From contig NZ_JAUYOJ010000227.1 in assembly GCF_030697925.1 (NCBI RefSeq), positions 1 through 61,901 of the forward strand: DNA of 61,901 bases, read 5' to 3'. Below, piece after piece: positions 56,198 through 61,901 of the stretch (positions are counted from its first letter, which is position 1; every line of letters begins with the position of its first letter). The DNA is from Phenylobacterium sp. GTDB taxonomy: Bacteria > Pseudomonadota > Alphaproteobacteria > Caulobacterales > Caulobacteraceae. The notes under the pieces were generated by a model. The model saw nothing but the letters and a program-made list of their open reading frames with translations, was not told the origin of the DNA and did not search any database. A program made the translations under genes and the position numbers.

Positions 56198-56830
56198 ATG
56201 GATCTGCCCGTCGACCCCGCGCGCTATGTCACCTTCCTGGGTGTGATGATGGTGATGGCGATCACGCCGGGCCCCGCCAACCTCTTCGCCATCGCCACCG
56301 GCGCCCAGAAGGGCAAGGCCGCCGCCCTGACCGGGGTGCTAGGGATGAACAGCGCCACCCTGGTGTGGTTCGCCGCCGCGGCCCTCGGCCTGGGCGCCCT
56401 GATCCTCGCCTTCCCCCAGGTGTTCCACCTGCTGGCCTATGCGGGGGCGGCCTATATCGCCTGGCTGGGGATCAAGGCCCTGCTCGGGGCCTTCAGCAAG
56501 GACGCCGAGCCGGGACACGGCGCGTTCAAACAAGGCAAGTCGGCCTATCTGGACGGCTTCGCCGTGCAGATCGCCAATCCCAAGGCCATCCTGTTCTTCA
56601 CTGCGGTCCTGCCGCCGTTCCTCGATCCGCAGCGACCCCTGGCGGCCCAGCTCGCCGCCTTCGCCGCGGCGACCATCGGCATGGACGTGCTGTCCATGAG
56701 CGCCTACGGCCTGGGCGGGGCGGCCCTGGCGACGCGGATGAGCGAGCCGCGGTTTCGTCGGGGATTTTCGATCGTCGTGGGCTTGCTTCTTCTCACCGCC
56801 GCCGTCCTGATGGCGGGCAAGGCGAGGTAG
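56198..56830 (+). CDS. LysE family translocator (RhtB-like)
   Basis: 210 residues with five or six hydrophobic segments. MAITPGPANLFAIATGAQKGKAAALTGVLGMNSATLVWFAAAALG and FAVQIANPKAILFFTAVLPPFLD are diagnostic of RhtB/LysE amino-acid exporters. The substrate is inferred only from family. Confidence 0.94.
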   Translation: MDLPVDPARYVTFLGVMMVMAITPGPANLFAIATGAQKGKAAALTGVLGMNSATLVWFAAAALGLGALILAFPQVFHLLAYAGAAYIAWLGIKALLGAFSKDAEPGHGAFKQGKSAYLDGFAVQIANPKAILFFTAVLPPFLDPQRPLAAQLAAFAAATIGMDVLSMSAYGLGGAALATRMSEPRFRRGFSIVVGLLLLTAAVLMAGKAR

Positions 56831-56913
56831 CCGCTTCGCTACAAGCGCAACCACAATTAAGCCGATGTGTTTCCTTATAAATCCCGTTCGAGGGACTTTT
56901 AGGTTCGACAGTC

Positions 56914-57501
56914 ATGACACGTAGAGCCGCCGCTATCGTCGCAAGCCTGGCCTTGGCGGGCCTGGTCGGCGCTTGCGCCACCGCCACCCCTTACCAGCCC
57001 AACATTCCGGGACAGGCCGTTTCCGGCGGCTTCTCCGAGCAGCGGCTGGAGAGCAACCGTTTCAAGGTCACCTTCGCGGGCAACAGCCTGACCTCCCGCG
57101 ACACCGTCGAGGCCTATCTGCTGTACCGCGCCGCCGAGCTGACCGTGCAGCAGGGCTTCGACTGGTTCACCATCGTCGAGCGCGACGTCGAGCGCGACCG
57201 CCGCACCTATGTGGAGCGCGACCCGTTCTACCGTCCCTGGTACGGCCCGAGCTACGGCTATTGGCGGCCCTACTGGCGCTACTATGGCGGCGGCTTCGGC
57301 TGGCGCACCTGGGACCCCTATTGGGGCGACCCGTTCTGGGCCGACCGGATGGACGTGCGCACGGTCGAGAAGTTCGAGGCCACCGCCGAGATCGTCATGC
57401 GCAGAGGCCCCAAGCCGGCCGACGACGCCCGCGCCTTCGACGCCCGCGGCGTCATGGAGAATATCGGACCGCGCGTGATGCGGCCGGTTCCCAAGCCCTA
57501 A
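56914..57501 (+). CDS. CC0125/CC1285 family lipoprotein
   Basis: 195 residues. A lipobox-like signal (ASLALAGLVGACATATP) predicts acylated Cys at about residue 21. The conserved block FKVTFAGNSLTSRDTVEAYLLYRAAELTVQQGFDWFTIVERDVE identifies the family named after Caulobacter proteins. A Tyr/Trp/Gly-rich stretch (YGYWRPYWRYYGGGFGW) and a C-terminal AEIVMRRG region follow. Function is unknown; the lipobox indicates outer-membrane or periplasmic location. Confidence 0.93.
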   Translation: MTRRAAAIVASLALAGLVGACATATPYQPNIPGQAVSGGFSEQRLESNRFKVTFAGNSLTSRDTVEAYLLYRAAELTVQQGFDWFTIVERDVERDRRTYVERDPFYRPWYGPSYGYWRPYWRYYGGGFGWRTWDPYWGDPFWADRMDVRTVEKFEATAEIVMRRGPKPADDARAFDARGVMENIGPRVMRPVPKP

Positions 57502-59894
57502 GCGGCGTTCGCCTTGCGGCGTTCGCCGCCGGCTTCGTGGACGTCGGTCCAGCCGCCAAGGGTGTCGAGCAGGGCGGGCCGGCCGATGTGGTAGCCCTGG
57601 ACCTCGGCGCAGGCTTCCTCGCGCAGGAAGGCCAGCTGCTCCGGGGTTTCGACGCCTTCGGCGGTCACCGGGATGTCCAGGCTGCGGCCCAGGCCAAGCA
57701 CCGCGCGGACGATGGCGGTGGCGCGGTCATCGCGGTGGATGTTCTCCACGAAACTCTTGTCGATCTTGATCTTGTCGAACGGGAACGACTGCAGGGTCGA
57801 GAGCGAGGAGAAGCCGGTGCCGAAGTCGTCCATGGCGATCCGCACGCCGAGCGCCTTCAGGCGGCGCAGGTTGTCGAGCGCCCGCTGGTAATCCTTGAAC
57901 AGCGCGCTTTCGGTGATCTCCAGCTCCAGCCGGCCCGGCGACAGGCCGGTCTCAAGCAGGATTTCGTGCACCAGGTTGGGCAGGTTCGCCTGGTGCAGCT
58001 GCACCGGTGACAGGTTGACCGCGATCCGCAACGGCTTGTCCCACCTGGCCGCATCGGCGCAAGCGCGGCGCAGCACCCATTCGCCGACGGGCAGGATCAG
58101 CCCGCTCTCCTCGGCGATGGGGATGAAATCGAGCGGCGCGATCACGCCCCGCACGGGATGGGCCCAGCGGACCAGGGCCTCGAACCCGCAGATCTCGCCG
58201 TCCTCGGCCCGGGCCAGCGGCTGGTAGTGGAGGATGAGCTCCTCGCTGGCGACAGCGGTGCGCAGTTCGCGGGCCAGGGCGCGGCGCTCGCGAATAGTCT
58301 CGTCCATCTCACGCTTGAAGAACCGGTAGCGGCCGCGACCGCCGTCCTTGGCCCGGTAGAGGGCCATATCGGCGTTGGCCAACAGGGTCTCCCCCACCTC
58401 CCCGTCGTCGGGATACAGGCTGACCCCCAGGCTGGCGCCCACCGGCAGGTCGTGGCCCTCGTAGCTCACCGGCGCGCTTAGGACCTCCAGCAGGTTGGCT
58501 GCCAGCTCGGCCGCCGCGGCCGGCTGATCCCCGCCGCCGATCTGGACGATCACGAATTCGTCGCCGCCCAGGCGCGCGGCGAAGGACGGGGCCTCCACGG
58601 CGCCCTGCAGGCGCCTGGCGGTCTCCCGCAGGATGGCGTCGCCGGCCAGGTGGCCGTGCAGGTCGTTGGCTTCCTTGAAGTGGTCCAGGTCGACGCAGAT
58701 CACCGCCAGACGCTCGCCCGCCGCGGCGGCCTGCTCCAGGGCCTGGCTCAGCCGGGCCTGCATGACCGTGCGGTTGGCCAGGCCCGTGAGGCCGTCATGG
58801 TCGGCGAGGTAGCGGATCTTTTCCTCGGCCGAACGCCGCTCGCGCAGGTCGCGGATCGCCAGCACCATCAGGTCGCCCTGGTCGCCGCCCGTTTCCAGCA
58901 CGCGGCCGAAGGCCTCGATGGGGACGGTGGCGCCTCCGTCGCGGGGCCGCAGCCGGCCTTCGCGGCGGGTGTCGAGGGTGCTGCCGCCAGCATCGTCGAA
59001 GGTCAGCAGTTCGGAGGTCAGGTCGAGGCCGACCAGGTCGACGACATCGGCGGCGGCCAGGGCGCAGAAGGCGGCGTTGGCGTCCTGGATGCGGCCGGCG
59101 CGGATGACCACGATTCCCTCATAGGCCGCGTCCGCCAGCCGGCGCGTGCGCACCAGGGCCTGGTCGGCCGCGCCGCCTTCGATAAGCACGGCCCCCAGGC
59201 CGCCCAGAATGATCAGGCTGACGATCAGGGCGACGGACAGGGTCATCATCACCGACGACAGCAGCTGAGGCGGGACCTCGACCAGGGCGTCGGGGATCAC
59301 CGTTATCGCGCCCATGCCCGTGAAATGCAGGCTGCAGATGCCGAGCGTCAGGACCAGACCGCCCAGCAACTGGCGAGGAAGGGTCCGGGCCTGGTCGGCG
59401 GCGAACATCGCCCCGACACCGCCGATCGTGCCCAGCGCCAGGGAGGCCGCCACGGTTGGCAGGTCCCAGGTCAAGGTCCCTTGGGTCACATAGGCCGACA
59501 TGCCGGTGTAGTGCATGGCGCCGACGCCCTGGGCCGCCAGCACGCCGCCGGCCAGCTTGCCGGCGACGCCGCGGGCCGAGGCCGCCGCGCCGAAGGCGCA
59601 GGCCATGAAGACCCCGGCGATGAGCAGGGAGGCCAGGGTGCCGATCGGCATGAAGCCGGCCTTCAGCCCCGTCGAATAGGCGAGCATGGCGATGAAATGG
59701 GTCGCCCAGACCGAACAGCCGGCCACCAGACCGGTCAGTAGGATCCAAGCTGCGCGCACCCCGTGCGTAGATGTGTTGCGCATCCTGGAGTAGAGACGGA
59801 AGGTCGTGAAGCAGCCACCGAAGCAAACCAGTCCGGCGACGAGAACCAGCCTGAGGTCATGTTCTGTCGCTAGACAGGTGAGAGTCTTGAGCAC
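57498..59894 (-). CDS. MHYT-GGDEF-EAL membrane protein (c-di-GMP turnover)
   Basis: 798 residues from a GTG at 59894 (AGGA 9 nt upstream); a TTG at 59903 is alternative. The N-terminal MHYT domain has three motif-bearing segments (THFIAML, MHYTGMSA, LHFTGMGA), proposed to sense gas or redox via copper. A PAS-like region follows (residues 260-350). The GGDEF domain carries an intact GGDEF but no RxxD inhibitory site. The EAL domain carries EALVRWAHP, LELEITES and DDFGTGFSSLS, so both activities look possible. It shares a stop tetranucleotide with the lipoprotein gene. Confidence 0.94.
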   Translation of the reverse strand: MLKTLTCLATEHDLRLVLVAGLVCFGGCFTTFRLYSRMRNTSTHGVRAAWILLTGLVAGCSVWATHFIAMLAYSTGLKAGFMPIGTLASLLIAGVFMACAFGAAASARGVAGKLAGGVLAAQGVGAMHYTGMSAYVTQGTLTWDLPTVAASLALGTIGGVGAMFAADQARTLPRQLLGGLVLTLGICSLHFTGMGAITVIPDALVEVPPQLLSSVMMTLSVALIVSLIILGGLGAVLIEGGAADQALVRTRRLADAAYEGIVVIRAGRIQDANAAFCALAAADVVDLVGLDLTSELLTFDDAGGSTLDTRREGRLRPRDGGATVPIEAFGRVLETGGDQGDLMVLAIRDLRERRSAEEKIRYLADHDGLTGLANRTVMQARLSQALEQAAAAGERLAVICVDLDHFKEANDLHGHLAGDAILRETARRLQGAVEAPSFAARLGGDEFVIVQIGGGDQPAAAAELAANLLEVLSAPVSYEGHDLPVGASLGVSLYPDDGEVGETLLANADMALYRAKDGGRGRYRFFKREMDETIRERRALARELRTAVASEELILHYQPLARAEDGEICGFEALVRWAHPVRGVIAPLDFIPIAEESGLILPVGEWVLRRACADAARWDKPLRIAVNLSPVQLHQANLPNLVHEILLETGLSPGRLELEITESALFKDYQRALDNLRRLKALGVRIAMDDFGTGFSSLSTLQSFPFDKIKIDKSFVENIHRDDRATAIVRAVLGLGRSLDIPVTAEGVETPEQLAFLREEACAEVQGYHIGRPALLDTLGGWTDVHEAGGERRKANAA

Positions 59895-59980
59895 GGAAAC
59901 CAATCCTCGCCATCGCGGTCAGGGCTACTTGACGTAAAATCCGTAAAAAAAGGCTGCACGCATGCGACGGCTTCGAAGAC

Positions 59981-60277
59981 CTAGGCCGTCGCCCGCCAGC
60001 CCAGGGCGACGCCGGTGACCGCCGCCAAGGCGCGCAACCGCTCGGCCAGATGCTCGGCGCGGACCTGGCTGAGGCCCGTCACCTCCAGGCGGATGGAGAC
60101 CCCGCCGCCGCCCTGTGTGGCGGTCAAATCAGCGATCTCCGCCCCCTGCACCGCGAACGGTCCCAGCACCCGCAACAGCACACCGTCGCCCCGCGTGGCC
60201 TCGACCAAGAAGGTCCGGCGTCCCGCCTGGCCCTCGGTCCGATTGAAGGCGCTCCCGTCAGCCACGTCGACCCCCAT
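59981..60277 (-). CDS. ACT-domain protein, IlvM-like
   Basis: 98 residues from ATG 60277; a GTG at 60265 with a GGGGG upstream is alternative. After 20 residues of linker, RTFLVEATRGDGVLLRVLGPFAVQGAEIADLTATQGGGGVSIRLEVTG is an ACT fold. It aligns in pattern with IlvM, the small regulatory subunit of acetolactate synthase (a strand, helix LLRVLGPFA, then strands). No catalytic IlvG/IlvB is nearby. It overlaps the preceding small gene by 20 nt and lies downstream of an Ile/Thr-rich attenuator. Confidence 0.65.
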   Translation of the reverse strand: MGVDVADGSAFNRTEGQAGRRTFLVEATRGDGVLLRVLGPFAVQGAEIADLTATQGGGGVSIRLEVTGLSQVRAEHLAERLRALAAVTGVALGWRATA

Positions 60278-60563
60278 AGTCGCGTTTGAGCAGCAGCCGG
60301 CCGGCCTCGTCATAGGCGCTGAGCCGCAAGGCTCCGGCCTCGGTGGCCCAGATCAGTTCGCGGCTCGGTCCTTCCGGCGGCCAGGTCAGGGCGCGCTCTA
60401 CGGCCAGCAGGGTCTCGAGCGCCCCGCCGCCGCCGAGCGTCACCTCCAGGCGTGCGGTGTGTTCGAACAGGGCCTGGGAGACCAGGGTGCGCACGAAGCC
60501 GCGCACCGCGCTCCCGGCGTCGGGGTCCCCCGATGAGGATGGAGATGAGTCTTGGGGTGGCAT
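60258..60563 (-). CDS. Hypothetical protein, first gene of the attenuator operon
   Basis: 101 residues. The first 20 residues are Ser/Pro/Asp-rich and probably disordered. The rest may form a small alpha/beta fold (VRGFVRTLVSQALFEHTARLEVTLGGGG, ELIWATEAGALRLSAYDEAGRLLLKRDYG). The ATG at 60563 has AAGGA 9 nt upstream. No family is recognised. Its position between an amino-acid attenuator and an ACT-domain gene suggests a role in branched-chain amino acid or threonine metabolism. Confidence 0.65.
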   Translation of the reverse strand: MPPQDSSPSSSGDPDAGSAVRGFVRTLVSQALFEHTARLEVTLGGGGALETLLAVERALTWPPEGPSRELIWATEAGALRLSAYDEAGRLLLKRDYGGRRG

Positions 60564-60606
60564 GGTCGTGGGTCCTTGTGGTGAGGGGATCGGACCGACG
60601 GCGCGC

Positions 60607-60643
60607 AATAAAAAACCCCGCTGCCTGAGAAGGGAGCGGGGTT
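60607..60643 (-). terminator. Attenuator terminator of the leader-peptide operon
   Basis: On the minus strand, AACCCCGCT-N12-AGCGGGGTT is followed directly by a T-run (TTTTTTATT). A strong intrinsic terminator lies 27 nt after the leader-peptide stop and 44 nt before the first structural gene. This is the classic attenuator position. Confidence 0.85.
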
Positions 60644-60670
60644 CCTGATCTTGCGATCCGTCGGCGGCTT

Positions 60671-60724
60671 TTAGGTCGCGCGCGTTCGCCCCGTTCCTGT
60701 GATGGGGGTAATAATCATCATCAT
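60671..60724 (-). CDS. Leader peptide rich in Ile and Thr (attenuator)
   Basis: The 17-residue frame MMMIITPITGTGRTRAT contains three Ile and five Thr codons, with paired Ile early. Together with the terminator after it, this resembles thr/ilv leader peptides, where slow translation at scarce Thr or Ile tRNA favours an antiterminator. The ribosome binding site is weak. A longer in-frame start exists further upstream. Confidence 0.75.
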   Translation of the reverse strand: MMMIITPITGTGRTRAT

Positions 60725-60927
60725 GGTTTTCGAGACGCAGCCGGTCGCGCGCGCCGCGGGGCGCGTCGAGGTCGTCAGGCGTGGGTCGAAGCTAGCGCTC
60801 ATGGCCGCCATGCTGATGAAGATCGCGGTCAACCTATAGCCGAGATTGCCGCCGCCCGGCAATACGCCGCGCTTGACCCGCGCCGTGCGGGGCCTAGGCT
60901 GAGCGCTTACAACGTAAGGAGAAGGCG

Positions 60928-61764
60928 ATGAGCGAGACCTCGAGCACAACGGCCGAACTGGTCCGCGAAGCGCCGGAAGTGATCTACGAGGCGGCCGACG
61001 GGATCGCTGTCATCACCCTGAACCGCCCCGAGCGCCTGAACACCATCTCCGGCCCGATGCTGGCCCTGCTGACCCAGCTGCTGATCAAGGCCAACGAGGA
61101 TCCGGCGGTGCGGGTGGTGATCCTGACCGGGACGGGACGGGCGTTCTGCGCCGGGCTGGACCTGGTGGGCGCCACCCAGGGCACGGGCATTGGTTCGGAG
61201 AGCCAGGCGGCGAACATCTCGGTCAATATCGACCTGCGCAACACCCCGCCCACCGTGCTGTTCGCCATGGACAAGCCGACCATCTGTGCGCTGAACGGCG
61301 CGGCCGCGGGCTACGGCATGGACACCGCCATGGGCTGCGACATCCGCATGATGGGCGAGAGCGCCAAGCTGGCCGCCGCCTTCGTCAAGCGCGGGGTGGT
61401 TCCGGAGTCCGGCGGCACCTGGATCCTGCCGCGGCTGATCGGCTGGTCGAAGGCCGCCGAGCTGATCTTCACCGGCCGCACCCTGTCGGCCCAGCAGAGC
61501 CTGGACATGGGCCTGGCGACCCACGTGGTCCCCGACGCCGAGCTGATGACCCGTGCCCGCGAACTGGCCGCCGAGATCGCCGCCAACGCGCCGCTGGCCG
61601 TGCAGTCGGCCAAGCGGCTGATGCGGATGGGCATGAACGAGACGTTCAACGACCACGTCCACCACGTCTATCTGCAGTTCCTGCAGCTGATCCGCACCCA
61701 GGACTTCCGCGAGGGCATGACCTCGTTCCTCGAGAAACGCCCCCCGGACTTCAAGGCCCGCTGA
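60928..61764 (+). CDS. Enoyl-CoA hydratase/isomerase family protein
   Basis: 278 residues of the crotonase fold. Substrate and oxyanion regions are ITLNRPERLNTISGPMLALL, GTGRAFCAGLDL (oxyanion Gly), ALNGAAAGYGMDTAMGCDIRMM and AFVKRGVVPESGGTWILPRLIG with the catalytic Glu. Such enzymes hydrate or isomerise enoyl-CoA in fatty-acid or aromatic degradation. The ribosome binding site is AAGGAG, 6 nt before the ATG. The substrate is unknown. Confidence 0.94.
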   Translation: MSETSSTTAELVREAPEVIYEAADGIAVITLNRPERLNTISGPMLALLTQLLIKANEDPAVRVVILTGTGRAFCAGLDLVGATQGTGIGSESQAANISVNIDLRNTPPTVLFAMDKPTICALNGAAAGYGMDTAMGCDIRMMGESAKLAAAFVKRGVVPESGGTWILPRLIGWSKAAELIFTGRTLSAQQSLDMGLATHVVPDAELMTRARELAAEIAANAPLAVQSAKRLMRMGMNETFNDHVHHVYLQFLQLIRTQDFREGMTSFLEKRPPDFKAR

Positions 61765-61774
61765 CCGGAACGCA

Positions 61775-61799
61775 AAAAGCGGCCCCGAAGGACCGCTTT
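61775..61799 (-). terminator. Terminator hairpin after tRNA-Gly (minus strand), possibly bidirectional
   Basis: Minus strand: AAAGCGGTCC-TTCG-GGGCCGCTTTTTG, a 7-bp outer stem with a stable TTCG tetraloop and a short T-run. It lies 27 nt downstream of the tRNA and also just after the enoyl-CoA hydratase stop codon. Confidence 0.75.
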
Positions 61800-61825
61800 G
61801 ATCGCTGCAACTTCCTGGAGGAAAT

Positions 61826-61900
61826 TGGAGCGGGCGAAGAGATTCGAACTCTCGACCCCAACCTTGGCAAGGTTGTGCTCTACCACTGAGCTACGCCCGC
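61826..61900 (-). tRNA. tRNA-Gly (anticodon GCC)
   Basis: The 75-nt cloverleaf reads, on the minus strand, acceptor GCGGGCG/CGCCCGC, D arm AGCTCAGTGGTAGAGC, anticodon stem CAACC/GGTTG with loop TTGCCAA, T arm AGAGTTCGAATCTCT, and encoded CCA. The anticodon is GCC, reading glycine GGC/GGU codons, the most used in this genome. Confidence 0.97.
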
Positions 61901-61901
61901 A

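Overview
This is a GC-rich chromosomal window with typical Caulobacterales coding style. It most resembles Phenylobacterium or Caulobacter, although no species can be named from sequence alone. The main pointers are a lipoprotein of the CC0125/CC1285 type, an alphaproteobacterial LexA box (GTTC-N7-GTTC) in front of a comM remnant, the hrcA-grpE operon divergent from rph, a very large NAD-glutamate dehydrogenase, a DUF1674 protein, and frequent GTG/TTG starts. Genes are tightly packed, with no gap above about 300 bp. No phage, insertion sequence or CRISPR array is visible, so the window reads as core chromosome with a few decaying or unusual loci.

Layout. 1-9 kb: recF (cut by the left edge), an S9 peptidase, dnaN, a retropepsin-like protease, grpE and hrcA lie on the minus strand. 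rph is divergent. They are followed by a minus-strand cassette of a DUF2975 membrane protein and an XRE regulator, flanked by two very small proteins. 9-15 kb: rdgB, hemW, rsmI, a broken yraN, a SirB1-type protein and gshB, then an SOS box, a truncated comM and a GFA-family gene. 15-22 kb: small unknown genes, an unusual nested HTH locus, a hybrid histidine kinase, an AmpG-like transporter, a trypsin-like protease and a DUF350 protein. 22-34 kb: rlmN, oxidoreductases, a DMT transporter, a YkvA protein, a PAS hybrid kinase, a HerA-like ATPase and an AI-2E transporter. 34-46 kb: the 1614-residue NAD-glutamate dehydrogenase, then purH (preceded by a ZTP riboswitch), a heparinase-like protein, rpe, rsmB, DUF1674 and a secreted glycine-rich protein. 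46-62 kb: pyrF, MarC, an SDR, kup, a divergent Lrp/argG pair, KTSC, MAPEG, another hybrid kinase, TSUP and LysE transporters, a lipoprotein, an MHYT-GGDEF-EAL protein, an attenuator-controlled ACT-domain locus, an enoyl-CoA hydratase and tRNA-Gly.

Several genes belong to recognisable systems. dnaN and recF serve replication and repair; hrcA and grpE serve heat shock; purH, pyrF, rpe and rdgB serve nucleotide and sugar-phosphate metabolism; rsmI, rsmB and rlmN modify rRNA. Three hybrid histidine kinases and one c-di-GMP enzyme form the signalling set.

The most interesting item is an Ile/Thr-rich leader peptide and intrinsic terminator (minus strand, 60607-60724). They precede two small overlapping genes, the second resembling the ACT regulatory subunit of acetolactate synthase, with no catalytic subunit nearby. 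Other notable items are the DUF2975/XRE/small-protein cassette with shared promoter motifs, the two-frame HTH locus, the comM remnant whose SOS promoter now faces a GFA gene, and the doubly damaged yraN.
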